Assembly: GCF_009455635.1 (NCBI RefSeq)
Contig: NZ_QPER01000002.1
Span: 3,224,001 to 3,288,000, forward strand
DNA from: Paraburkholderia agricolaris
Lineage (GTDB): Bacteria > Pseudomonadota > Gammaproteobacteria > Burkholderiales > Burkholderiaceae
Direction of reading: 5' to 3'
DNA length: 64,000 nucleotides
Shown here: in pieces, positions 17,883-26,454 of the stretch
Layout of the letters: every line of letters starts with the position of its first letter
How positions within the stretch are numbered: position 1 is the first letter of the stretch
Notes under the pieces: generated by a model
What the model was told of the DNA's origin: nothing
Database searches by the model: none
Seen by the model: the letters and a program-made list of their open reading frames with translations, nothing else
Program-made: the position numbers and the translations under genes

Positions 17883-19168
17883 CGTTTTGCCTCCACGCGA
17901 GGCGCGCTGACCGTCGCACGGCGATGGCTGATCAGACCGCCTGGGCGCACGACCATGATAAACACCATTGCAACACCGAAAAGCAGCATTCTGTACTCGG
18001 AGAAATCACGCCCTAACTCGGGCAAAATCACCAGCAAGGCCGCCGCAAGAACGACGCCGAGCTGGCTTCCCATACCGCCGAGCACCACGATCGCGAGAAT
18101 CGTGGCCGACTCCGAAAAGGTGAAGCTCTCTGGCGAAATGAACCCCTGCCGGGCGGCGAAAAACACGCCGGCGAATCCCGCCAGCATTGCGCCGGTTGCA
18201 AAGGCAGACAGTTTCACATTCGTTACGTTGATCCCCATGGCTTTGCAGGCGATCTCGTCTTCGCGCACCGCTTCCCACGCGCGCCCCACGGGCAGCCGTC
18301 TGAGCCGCGAGACGAGAAGATTCGTCAGCAGCGCGAGTGCGAGGATCAGGTAGTACAGAAAAACGACTCGCTGGCCTGGCGAGTATTCAAGACCAAACAC
18401 GGTCGCGAAGGTCGGACCCGCACCGGACGCCTGCATGGGGAGCCCGAAAAAGGTTGGCTTCGGAATCGAAGACACGCCATTGGGACCGCCGGTCACGTCA
18501 CCCCAATTCACGAGTATCAACCGTATGATTTCTCCGAACCCGAGCGTGACAATCGCCAGATAATCGCCTCTGAGCCGGAGAGTCGGATAACCCAGCAACA
18601 TGCCGAACGCCGCTGCGAGGCCACCGGCGATCGGCAGACACTGCCAGAAACCAAAACCGAAATGTGTCGACAACAAACCGTATGTGTAGGCGCCTACCGC
18701 ATAGAACGCGACATAACCCAGGTCCAGCAGTCCTGCCAGCCCGACAACGACATTCAGGCCCCAGCCAAGCATGACGTAGATCAGTACGGTCGTCGCTGTA
18801 TCGACGACATAGCGGTTGCCGGCGAACAACGCGGGCAACAGCACGGCGAACGCCACGCATCCGGCACCCACCCAGACAAGCGAGCCATTACCCGTGACTT
18901 GAGGAGCGGGTCTGGCCCGCGACCGGCGTTTTGAAAAGAGACTGAAACGTTGCAGCAAAAGCTGCATGACGATGCGTCCGGCAAATGCGATCGCAACGAA
19001 GGCCGCCAGCAGCGCCCAGCGCGTCTGAACCTGCAGACCATTGCCACCATCTCGCGTCGTCAAACCCAGCATAGGCAAGCCGACGAGGCCCGCGACCAGC
19101 GCCGCGCCAAGTGCATCCTTGAGGCGGAAATGTAGATTCGTTTGCTGCATGACTGTCGAACTCATCAC
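17879..19168 (-). CDS. livM: Branched-chain amino acid ABC transporter permease LivM
   Basis: The 429-residue inner-membrane protein has an extra N-terminal part with two hydrophobic segments (about residues 15-75) followed by the LivM core with GWGLNVVVGLAGLLDLGYVAF and the EAA-like loop VGRAWEAVREDEIACKAMGI. It forms the channel with LivH. Its start overlaps the livH stop by 4 bp. Length is toward the long end for LivM because of the N-terminal extension. Confidence 0.94.
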   Translation of the reverse strand: MMSSTVMQQTNLHFRLKDALGAALVAGLVGLPMLGLTTRDGGNGLQVQTRWALLAAFVAIAFAGRIVMQLLLQRFSLFSKRRSRARPAPQVTGNGSLVWVGAGCVAFAVLLPALFAGNRYVVDTATTVLIYVMLGWGLNVVVGLAGLLDLGYVAFYAVGAYTYGLLSTHFGFGFWQCLPIAGGLAAAFGMLLGYPTLRLRGDYLAIVTLGFGEIIRLILVNWGDVTGGPNGVSSIPKPTFFGLPMQASGAGPTFATVFGLEYSPGQRVVFLYYLILALALLTNLLVSRLRRLPVGRAWEAVREDEIACKAMGINVTNVKLSAFATGAMLAGFAGVFFAARQGFISPESFTFSESATILAIVVLGGMGSQLGVVLAAALLVILPELGRDFSEYRMLLFGVAMVFIMVVRPGGLISHRRATVSAPRVEAKR

Positions 19169-20082
19169 ACCTTCTCCACTTCGGGTCGACCGAGAAGCCC
19201 GGACGGACGAAACATCAAGACCACAATCAGGATGACGAAAGTGGCCACATCCTTGTATTCGGGCGAGAGGTAAGCGGCCCAGAATGCTTCGATCAAGCCG
19301 ATGATCACACCGCCCAGCATGGCTCCGGGAATCGAACCAATTCCACCGAGCACGGCTGCGGTAAACGCCTTGATGCCCGCTTCGAATCCGATCGAGAAAT
19401 CAATCACACCGTAGTACAGCGTCACCATGACCCCTGCGACGGCCGCCAGTGCGGCGCCAATCATGAACGTCAGGGCGATGATCCGATCGACGTTGTAGCC
19501 GAGGAATTGCATCATCCTTTGATCCTGCTCACAGGCTCGCTGCTGCCTGCCAAAAGGTGTTTTATTGATGAACAACGTGAAGGCGCACATCAGCAGAATC
19601 GTTACTGCAACAATGAGAATTTGCACGTACGAAATGTATGGCCCGTGAAACTGCTCACCTGAGAAAAGGTTCACCCCTCCGCTCACAAGCGGCTGGATGG
19701 ACTTGACTCGTGCGCCTTGAGTAAGCTGAACCATGTTCTGCAGGAAAATCGAAATTCCGATCGATGAAATCAGCGGCGCAAGACGATTGGAGCCACGCAG
19801 CGGCCGATAGCCGACACGCTCGACGGTCCATCCGAATACGGACGTCAGTGCGATCGATACGATCAACGTAATTGCAATGCTCGCCACGACCGACGAGACC
19901 CCGCTGCCAGCAAGCAGCGTGAAGCACGTCACGGCGATGAACGCGCTCACCATGTATATATCGCCATGAGCGAAATTGATCATGCCGATAATGCCGTAGA
20001 CCATCGTGTAGCCGATCGCGATCAGGCCATAGACAGCGCCCAAGGTCAGCCCATTGATTAATTGTTGCAGTGCCTGGCTCAT
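19165..20082 (-). CDS. livH: Branched-chain amino acid ABC transporter permease LivH
   Basis: 305 residues, starting MSQALQQLINGLTLGAVYGL, the typical LivH front, followed by about eight hydrophobic segments and the cytoplasmic EAA-like loop QRACEQDQRMMQFLGYNVDR. It pairs with LivM. It lies 86 bp downstream of livK, from which it is separated by a strong hairpin. Confidence 0.95.
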   Translation of the reverse strand: MSQALQQLINGLTLGAVYGLIAIGYTMVYGIIGMINFAHGDIYMVSAFIAVTCFTLLAGSGVSSVVASIAITLIVSIALTSVFGWTVERVGYRPLRGSNRLAPLISSIGISIFLQNMVQLTQGARVKSIQPLVSGGVNLFSGEQFHGPYISYVQILIVAVTILLMCAFTLFINKTPFGRQQRACEQDQRMMQFLGYNVDRIIALTFMIGAALAAVAGVMVTLYYGVIDFSIGFEAGIKAFTAAVLGGIGSIPGAMLGGVIIGLIEAFWAAYLSPEYKDVATFVILIVVLMFRPSGLLGRPEVEKV

Positions 20083-20105
20083 GTCCTCTCCGGTGAATCT
20101 GCTGC

Positions 20106-20138
20106 AGAGGCGGCGCAGTAGAACGACGCGCCGCCTCT
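20106..20138 (-). other. livK-livH intercistronic hairpin
   Basis: An 11-bp perfect stem (AGAGGCGGCGC / GCGCCGCCTCT) with an 11-nt loop sits between livK and livH. In the direction of transcription no T-run follows, so it probably stabilises livK mRNA or partly stops transcription, giving more binding protein than permease. This is a common arrangement in binding-protein operons. Confidence 0.65.
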
Positions 20139-20168
20139 TTCCTTGCTACAAAAACTGGACAGGACGCG

Positions 20169-21284
20169 TCACTTCACATAGTCGTAGTTGTTGCCCTTCC
20201 ACCGGTAGACCACATAGCCTGGGCTCTTCAGATCGCCTTTCGCGTCGAAGTCCACCTGGCCGACTACCGTGCTGAACGATGCGTTGTGAAGCTGCTTTAC
20301 GATCGCCGCATAGTCGGTGGAGTTGGCTTTTTTCGCAGCCTCTGCAAAAACCTGCATGGCGGCGTACGAGTACAGCATGTAGCCCTCCGGCTCGATCTTC
20401 TGCGCGCGAAACGCCGCCACCACCTTTGCCGCTGCCGCACTCTTGCGCGGGTCGGGTGGGAAGGTGAACAGAACCTTGCTGATCTCCGGTCCAGCCGCGG
20501 TAACCAGTTCATTGTTCGTGAGTGTGTCGCCGCCGAGGACCGTCAGATCCAGCCCGGCCTGGGCCGCCTGGCGAAGGATCAGCGCCACTTCCTGGTAGTA
20601 GCCGCCGTATGCAAGGATTTGAATGCCGTTTGCCTTCAGCTTGCTGACCAGGCCGGAGTAGTCTTTCTCGCCGGCCGTGATCGACTGGCGCAGCGCCACG
20701 GGTGTCTGCTTCGCCGCCAGATCTTTTGCAATCTCGTCCGCCAGACCACCGCCATAAGCCGTCTTGTCGTCAATGACGGCGATTTTCTTGCCCTTGAAGT
20801 TCGCGGCGATGTAGTCGGCCGCGACCTGTCCTTGCTGGTCGTCCCTGCCCGTGATCCGGAAAACCCCCTTGATGCCGCGCTCCGTGATTTTGGGGTTGGT
20901 CGACACAGTTACTTGGGGAATCTGCGCGTCGTTGTAGACATCCGACGCGGGCAACGTGGAACTGGAGCACCAGTGGCCATCGACGAACGCCACCTTCTTG
21001 TTGACGAAACTGTTGGCGACGGAAACTGCCTGCTTGGGATCGCAAACGTCATCACCGACGACCAGGTCGAGTTGCTGCCCGAGCAAACCACCTGCCGCAT
21101 TGATGTCTTTCACCGCCTGTTCCGCGCCTTTGCGAAACTGGTCTCCCCCCGACGCATACTCCCCCGTCATCGGACCTGCCACTCCCACCACAACGCTTGC
21201 GTCCGCGGTGGCCGCGCAGGCTAGCGCCACACCGCCCATGCTGAGTGCCGCACCTAATTTAACCAATCCTTTCCGGCCGTTCAT
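20169..21284 (-). CDS. livK: Branched-chain amino acid ABC transporter substrate-binding protein
   Basis: ATG 21284 is preferred because GGAG lies 8-9 nt upstream; ATGs at 21290 and 21296 are alternatives. The 371-residue product has a Lys/Arg-plus-hydrophobic signal peptide ending near ATADAS, then the periplasmic binding fold beginning VVVGVAGPMTGEYASGGDQ with GDDVCDPKQA and DDKTAYGGGLADEIAKDL, typical of Leu/Ile/Val-binding proteins. Ligand could be a branched-chain or other amino acid. The position next to the catabolic locus suggests it imports the pathway substrate (inference). Confidence 0.94.
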   Translation of the reverse strand: MNGRKGLVKLGAALSMGGVALACAATADASVVVGVAGPMTGEYASGGDQFRKGAEQAVKDINAAGGLLGQQLDLVVGDDVCDPKQAVSVANSFVNKKVAFVDGHWCSSSTLPASDVYNDAQIPQVTVSTNPKITERGIKGVFRITGRDDQQGQVAADYIAANFKGKKIAVIDDKTAYGGGLADEIAKDLAAKQTPVALRQSITAGEKDYSGLVSKLKANGIQILAYGGYYQEVALILRQAAQAGLDLTVLGGDTLTNNELVTAAGPEISKVLFTFPPDPRKSAAAAKVVAAFRAQKIEPEGYMLYSYAAMQVFAEAAKKANSTDYAAIVKQLHNASFSTVVGQVDFDAKGDLKSPGYVVYRWKGNNYDYVK

Positions 21285-21447
21285 AACCATCTCCAAGAGC
21301 AGGCTTCGATGCAGGAACGAACAGGTCTCGGCTATCGTTCCTGAGTGTCGCCTCGCATTCGTTCACGAGGTAGAGCGCAGGTTGCCGACGCCAAAAACAA
21401 GTTGGAATTTGATTGTTCGAAAGCGGGGATTAGGTGCAGGCTAAAGA

Positions 21448-21491
21448 TGCGGAATGCCGCGGTACTTGCACGGCAAAGCGCATAGTTCCGC
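21448..21491. promoter_or_regulatory. Putative operator upstream of livK
   Basis: Inverted half-sites TGCGGAAT (21448-21455) and GTTCCGC (21485-21491) lie 165-210 bp upstream of the livK start. Their core matches the GCGGAAT element upstream of the aldehyde dehydrogenase and quinone reductase genes, but the match is shorter. Confidence 0.3.
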
Positions 21492-21534
21492 GGTTGACCA
21501 GAGATAATGGCCGAGTAAACGACTAGTCGGCAAA

Positions 21535-21933
21535 CTACGCGTACTTATCGCCGACAGTGCTGCGGATAGGATACGTGTCGTACACGATTATCATGCGTTC
21601 GATGAGACCATCGACGTCGAACTCGAACACATCGACGCACTCGAAGCTCGCCGTCGAACCGTCTTTGAGCACCCAGTCGTAGATGAAGTAACCTGTCGCG
21701 CGCCGAGCGCCCGTTGTGCTTACGCAGATGTCGATAGGTGTGATCGTGCTGGCTCCCGATGCTTCGCTGACTTTGGCAAAGAACGGTGCAGCTTGCTTCC
21801 AACCAAGAAATGGCGAGAAAATCTGTGCGTCCGGTGCGAACAGAGCGCAGATCGCAGCAACGTCGCCGCGCTCCAACTCTTTGAGGTAGGTACGAACTTG
21901 CTGCGTATAGAGTAATTCCGGCGATGACACCAC
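21535..21933 (-). CDS. SnoaL-like/NTF2-fold protein
   Basis: The 132-residue protein has the SnoaL_2/NTF2-like pattern: an N-terminal helix (YTQQVRTYLKELERGDVAAI), CALFAPDAQIFSPFLGWKQA, and C-terminal strands with FECVDVFEFDVDGLIERM. Members are small ligand-binding enzymes or isomerases; the function here is unknown. It is divergent from the LysR at 22014 with an 80-bp promoter gap, so that LysR probably controls it (inference). Confidence 0.82.
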   Translation of the reverse strand: MVSSPELLYTQQVRTYLKELERGDVAAICALFAPDAQIFSPFLGWKQAAPFFAKVSEASGASTITPIDICVSTTGARRATGYFIYDWVLKDGSTASFECVDVFEFDVDGLIERMIIVYDTYPIRSTVGDKYA

Positions 21934-22013
21934 AGTAACCTCCGATAATTCGTTAAAGATGCGGCCCGGTCAAACGAGCACGCCCCTGGTTAAAATACGA
22001 TAGCGACGCACCG

Positions 22014-22955
22014 ATGACCGAACAATCGAAAAATTCGCAAGCGGGGTATGCACCCGGAACATACCCGCTGGCCGATCTGACCCGCACGCTACCGTCGCTA
22101 GCCGGAATTCAGGCGTTCGTCGCTGCGGCGTCTCTCGGCAGCATCAGTAAGGCCGCAGATCATCTGTGCCGCACGCAGGGAGCGGTCAGTCGGCAGATCC
22201 AGCAACTGGAAGCGCACTATCAATGTGCACTGTTCGTGCGTCACGCGTCAGGGCTGGCATTGACAGCAGAGGGAGACGCGCTGCTTACGGTGGCAGTCAA
22301 AGTGCTGACGCAGCTCGTTCAGCATGCTGCAATTCAGCATGGCGGGGCGTCGGTGCTCACGGTGCGGTTACCGTCCACGTTTGCGATTCGCTGGTTGCTT
22401 CCGCGGCTGACAGAAATCAATAATGCGCTGGGCGGCACTGAAATGCGCATCTCGACATCCGCTGACGACGTGCCGGATTTCACCGCGCCGGATGTCGACG
22501 CCATTGTTGTGCGTGGCACCGGACAGTGGGTCGGCGCAGAAGCGGTACCGCTGTTTGCCGAGACGCTCGCGCCAATGTGCGCACCCGCATTGGCAGTGTC
22601 TCTCAGATCGGTCGCCGATCTTGCGGACGTGACTTTGCTACATCCTGGACCTGGTTATGCGGAATGGCGTGGTTGGCTTGACAGTGTCGGGGCGACGTAC
22701 ATCAACGCTCGACAGGGTCTTGTATTCGACACACTTGAATTGACGCTCACTGCCGCAGCGGAAGGTCATGGGGTTGCAATCGGCGACCCACGCATGGCGC
22801 AAGACAAGCTTGAAGCGGGCTTCCTGACGACACCGTTTCGCGAGGCATTGCGAAACGGCGCGTCGTACTTCCTGGTATATCCATCTCAACGTGCAGCACA
22901 GCCGGAGATTCGTGCGCTTGCCGACATCCTCGTGCGATTGGCGCAAGAAGTGTGA
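22014..22955 (+). CDS. LysR-family transcriptional regulator (GcvA-like)
   Basis: 313 residues with an extended N-terminal tail, then the HTH at about residues 28-85 (FVAAASLGSISKAADHLCRTQGA is the DNA-binding segment region) and a substrate-binding domain. The order PSLAGIQAF..SISKAADHLCRTQ resembles GcvA-type LysR proteins. It is divergent from the SnoaL-like gene and overlaps the following thioesterase frame by four bases. Confidence 0.9.
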   Translation: MTEQSKNSQAGYAPGTYPLADLTRTLPSLAGIQAFVAAASLGSISKAADHLCRTQGAVSRQIQQLEAHYQCALFVRHASGLALTAEGDALLTVAVKVLTQLVQHAAIQHGGASVLTVRLPSTFAIRWLLPRLTEINNALGGTEMRISTSADDVPDFTAPDVDAIVVRGTGQWVGAEAVPLFAETLAPMCAPALAVSLRSVADLADVTLLHPGPGYAEWRGWLDSVGATYINARQGLVFDTLELTLTAAAEGHGVAIGDPRMAQDKLEAGFLTTPFREALRNGASYFLVYPSQRAAQPEIRALADILVRLAQEV

Positions 22956-23524
22956 CTGACGCGAGTACGCCAGACAAAAGGCGATCGCCACATGCGTTCG
23001 TCAATCCATCAGCCGCGTCATTGGAGCTGGAGCCGCTTGCGTCGCTCAATAATATGGAATCTGACAATACAATCCCCTTTATGGCACATATACCTGACTC
23101 CCTATTCGCTGAACGCATTCGCGCCAGCTTCATGCGTCAGAATGCGATGACGTTGATCCAGGCGACTATGCCCGTGGTTGAACATGGCCACACCGAAATT
23201 CACCTACCGGTTTGGAATGGTGTCGAGCAGCAGCATGGCTTCGTACATGGCGGCGTAGTGGGAATGATTGCCGACTCTGCTGGCGGATATGCGGCTATGA
23301 CATTGGTACCGGCCAGCGCTTCAGTCTTAACCGTCGAATACAAGCTGAATCTGCTTGCCGCGGCCGACGGCAACAGCCTCATTGCCCGTGGCCGGGTAGT
23401 CCGTCCCGGCCGTACGCTTATCGTCACTCAGGCAGAAGTATTCGCCGTCAAAGGCGGCGATGAAACGCTATGTGCGTTGATGCAACAAACCATCATGGTG
23501 ATGCATGGCAAGGTAGAGAAGTAG
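22952..23524 (+). CDS. PaaI-family hot-dog thioesterase
   Basis: The C-terminal about 140 residues match the PaaI/4HBT thioesterase fold: QQHGFVHGGVVGMIADSAGGYAA carries the HGG motif and the catalytic Asp, and VRPGRTLIVTQAEVFA follows. Such enzymes hydrolyse acyl-CoA thioesters. The frame can start at GTG 22952, coupled to the LysR stop, but the family is about 145 residues long, so ATG 23054 or 23081 may be the true start; none has a good ribosome site. It may release CoA from dead-end acyl-CoAs (inference). Confidence 0.8.
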   Translation: MTDASTPDKRRSPHAFVNPSAASLELEPLASLNNMESDNTIPFMAHIPDSLFAERIRASFMRQNAMTLIQATMPVVEHGHTEIHLPVWNGVEQQHGFVHGGVVGMIADSAGGYAAMTLVPASASVLTVEYKLNLLAAADGNSLIARGRVVRPGRTLIVTQAEVFAVKGGDETLCALMQQTIMVMHGKVEK

Positions 23525-23799
23525 ATCGAGGTTGAGCGCGCCCGGCGCAGCATGACGACTTTGCGTGTAGTTGCACCCCGCTCGCCTGCGGAAGCCTGAA
23601 ACCTTGGCCAACCCCACAGATGCGCACGAAGTGTTGCTCCGCATCGGGCAGGTGGACCCGGTCCTTTTTCATTGCGCTCCGTGCGTGAGCCAGATGCTCT
23701 TGCGAGTTGCACCCAGTCAGAACGTGAAACGAGTAGCTCCTCCCCGTTTAAAGCTTGGGAGCAAGCGAGCACCCTCCTTTTTAATAACGAGTAGAAAAT

Positions 23800-24630
23800 A
23801 TGGCTGGATATCTTCATCAAGGCGAGAGCGCCGCAAGCCGCAAAGCGGTCACCGTGTCTTCGCTATTGAATATGAAAAATGCAGGCGAAAAGATTGCAAT
23901 GCTGACCTGTTACGACGCCAGCTTCGCATCGTTGATGGATCGCTGTGGCGTTGATATGGTGCTGGTGGGCGACTCGCTCGGCAACGTACTGCAGGGTCAC
24001 AGCACGACATTGCCGGTCACGCTGGCGGATATTGCCTATCACACAGCGTCGGTCACTCGAGGAAACCGATCTGCCTTTGTGGCTGCCGACATGCCATTTG
24101 GTACGTATGCAACACCGCAATCCGCATTCGACAATGCTGTGAAACTGATGCAAGCGGGTGCGCAGATGGTCAAACTTGAAGGGGGCGCCTGGCTGGTCGA
24201 TACCGTCAAATTTCTCACTGAGCGTGGCGTACCGGTTTTCGCTCATCTTGGCCTGACGCCGCAGTCCGTGCATCGACTCGGTGGGTTTAAGGTACAAGGG
24301 AAAAAAGCAGAAGACGTGGAGCAATTGAAAGCCGATGCCATTGCACTGCAGGCAGCAGGCGCATCGCTTCTCCTTCTTGAGGCCATTCCCACTTCCGTCG
24401 GCAAGGAGGTGACTGAGTTGCTGGATATCCCGACAATCGGCATCGGGGCTGGTCCAGACTGTTCGGGGCAAGTGCTGGTAATGCACGACATGTTGGGCGT
24501 CTTTCCCGGCAGGACCGCTCGCTTCGTACGCAACTTCATGCATGGGCAGTCGAGTATCGAGGGCGCTATCCGCGCCTATGTTGAAGCAGTGAAGGAGAAC
24601 CTGTTCCCCGCGTCCGAACACTGCTTTTAA
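23800..24630 (+). CDS. panB: 3-methyl-2-oxobutanoate hydroxymethyltransferase
   Basis: The 276-residue protein is a full-length Pan[28 protein letters not shown] holds the Mg-binding Asp residues, followed by [65 protein letters not shown]. It makes ketopantoate from 2-oxoisovalerate and methylene-tetrahydrofolate in pantothenate synthesis. No panC or panD lies nearby, so it may be a second, stand-alone copy. The 275 bp upstream contain nothing I can name. Confidence 0.95.
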   Translation: MAGYLHQGESAASRKAVTVSSLLNMKNAGEKIAMLTCYDASFASLMDRCGVDMVLVGDSLGNVLQGHSTTLPVTLADIAYHTASVTRGNRSAFVAADMPFGTYATPQSAFDNAVKLMQAGAQMVKLEGGAWLVDTVKFLTERGVPVFAHLGLTPQSVHRLGGFKVQGKKAEDVEQLKADAIALQAAGASLLLLEAIPTSVGKEVTELLDIPTIGIGAGPDCSGQVLVMHDMLGVFPGRTARFVRNFMHGQSSIEGAIRAYVEAVKENLFPASEHCF

Positions 24631-25532
24631 GCACGGCAAGGATAAAAGGCTTTCTTCATTTCCATGGAGGACCGCGCACGGCTTGTGCACCAACGACAGT
24701 TGGGCTGCAAGAACTAGCGTGAGCGACCTTCGAATTCCGTCGCTTCCGCCCAATTTCGCCGCTCTTGCGACCTGGAAGAAGTCAGAACAATCGGCGCGTC
24801 GACGATAGCCTGACAGAACGCCAGCAAGGCGTTCCGGCGGAAGGCAGCCGATTCCAACAGTTGCCTGCAAAGCCGCACCAGGTTTGACTCCCGCTCTGCC
24901 CGAACACGACCTACCCATCATCCTACCCACACAGCAAAATCAATAGCTCAAAACGCCCACGGACCGCTTCCAATGCGGTTCTTGCTAGTGGGCTTCAAGT
25001 GCTCTCTCAATTATTCCCACTCGGCTGCACATACCCGGCTGGCCGCTGTGCTGTCGGGCCCTCAGCGACTTCATGAGCACCGATACCGACTTTTTATTCC
25101 AGCTTTCAGCAACTCGCATTGGACAATCGATACCATTTCAATTCAAAAATCGCATTGATGCTCGCCCATGACGAGCACATAGTCCTGATCGAACAAATGC
25201 GCCCGCGGAGATGCCGTTCGGTGTGCAACTCCGCAGTCTACATACGACAACGCAGCAAAACTCGTGCAGACAGATATCAGACCGGCGCCCATTCCTATCT
25301 GGAAAATCCCATGACAATCACGGTGGATTGCGCATTTGAACAAAGACCAAACTCTGTACGTTGTCGTACCGCTTTGTGCCGCGCGTGCGCGTAGCGTGTC
25401 TTCTATCGTCGACCAGTGGGGAGAAATCATGCTTGGACGAATCTTCAACTGGAGCACCTGCGGATCGTGTCTGGTATTCGGTGTGGCGCTCTCACTTCTC
25501 TCGTCGTTTTGAAAATCAGACCGGGAGGCGCC
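24631..25532. other. Gene-free stretch holding a dispersed repeat copy
   Basis: About 900 bp without a convincing gene. The first third holds repeat copy A (about 24700-24945). The rest (24950-25532) is lower in GC than its surroundings and contains only short frames with no family resemblance. Confidence 0.6.
24700..24945. repeat. Dispersed intergenic repeat, copy A
   Basis: The core runs from CGTCGACGATAGCC (24797) to CTACCCAC (about 24930). It contains AAGGCGTTCCGGCGGAAGGC and ACCCATCATCCTACCCA, shared with copies at 42.4 and 61.7 kb in the same orientation. Weaker similarity to copy C extends upstream to about 24700. No transposase or clear terminal inverted repeats are seen. Minus-strand short frames with CLPPERL and GYRRR recur in each copy but look like chance translation of the repeat. 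Confidence 0.85.
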
Positions 25533-25748
25533 ATGACAGACAGGACCATATCAAGCAAGACACACGACGCTCACATGAGTGTCAACGATCACGTAGCCGA
25601 TGGTTGGGTGGCAAGCGTGTGCGTCGTTCCGAAAGGTGCGCCAAAAGGCAATGAAACCATCAAACTCGCCACGCTCTTCGAAAGTGAAGATCTCGCATGG
25701 GAATCGGCTGAGACGCTTGCACGTGCGGAGCTCAACAATCGGAAATAG
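25533..25748 (+). CDS. Small conserved-looking hypothetical protein
   Basis: ATG 25533 follows a GGGAGG ribosome site, giving a 71-residue acidic-to-neutral soluble protein (MTDRTISSKTHDAHMSV at the front, then VADGWVASVCVVPKG and ALFESEDLAWESAETLARAE-like helix at the end). I do not recognise a family. It opens the stress island, 77 bp upstream of the DUF1269 gene, and may be co-transcribed with it. Confidence 0.6.
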   Translation: MTDRTISSKTHDAHMSVNDHVADGWVASVCVVPKGAPKGNETIKLATLFESEDLAWESAETLARAELNNRK

Positions 25749-25825
25749 CACGCGGCCACACTTCCAAACCTTATCAGGCACAGCAAAGCAGCCTGCTGCC
25801 TTTCATTTTCTCAAGGAACAATCGC

Positions 25826-26377
25826 ATGACTCCCTATGACGTCGTAATCGCGGTCTTCGATGACCACCGTAAGACCGATGCCGCCGTGCGCAAGTTGATA
25901 GACGGCGGCTTCGATATGAAGAATTTCAGTGTGGTTGGCAAGGGTTACCACACCGAAGAAAAAATCGTCGGTCTCTACACGATCGGCGATCGCATGAAGA
26001 TGTGGGGCAAGTACGGCGCCTTCTGGGGCGGCCTGTGGGGCCTGCTGATAGGCGGCGTGTTTCTGACGATTCCGGTGCTCGGGCCGATCGTGGTGCTGGG
26101 CCATCTCGCCGTTATCATCGTGTCGACGGTGGAAGGGGCAGTTGTTGTCGGCACCCTCAGTGCTTTGGGCGCAACGCTCGTCAATGCTGGGTTGCCGAAA
26201 GAAAGAGTGATCCATTACGAGGCCGCCATCAAGGCCGATGGATTCATCGTGATGGCTCACGGCACGCCGGATGAAATGGCGCGGGCAAAGGCCGTGCTCA
26301 CGACCTACCAACCGACACTTCTCGATTGGCACGAAGGCGTCACGCCCACCGAGCCCGCCACTCCCGAAACTGCCTGA
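25826..26377 (+). CDS. DUF1269 family (general-stress-protein-like) membrane protein
   Basis: 183 residues. The N-terminal part (1-50) resembles the domain of GSP17M-like proteins (VIAVFDDHRKTDAAVRKLIDGGFDMK), followed by a Gly-rich hydrophobic region (about 60-120) that could enter or cross the membrane, and a C-terminal soluble part with EAAIKADGFIVMAHGTPDE. Members are linked to stress but have no defined activity. A recognisable ribosome site AAGGAACA precedes it. It shares the stress island with the gad genes downstream on the other strand. Confidence 0.82.
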   Translation: MTPYDVVIAVFDDHRKTDAAVRKLIDGGFDMKNFSVVGKGYHTEEKIVGLYTIGDRMKMWGKYGAFWGGLWGLLIGGVFLTIPVLGPIVVLGHLAVIIVSTVEGAVVVGTLSALGATLVNAGLPKERVIHYEAAIKADGFIVMAHGTPDEMARAKAVLTTYQPTLLDWHEGVTPTEPATPETA

Positions 26378-26454
26378 TGGGTCGGTACGGCGTCGCCGGT
26401 CATGAGGAGCACACGTTCATGGACGGCGACGATTCAGGAAATCAGCGCGCGCAC

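Noticed and set aside
23863..24930. 355-residue minus-strand open frame
   Set aside because: It covers panB in reverse and then repeat copy A; the recurring CLPPERL peptide comes from the repeat and is found in all three copies.
26381..26396. GTACGG-like site downstream of the DUF1269 gene
   Set aside because: Only one half-site fits the palindrome and no gene start is nearby.
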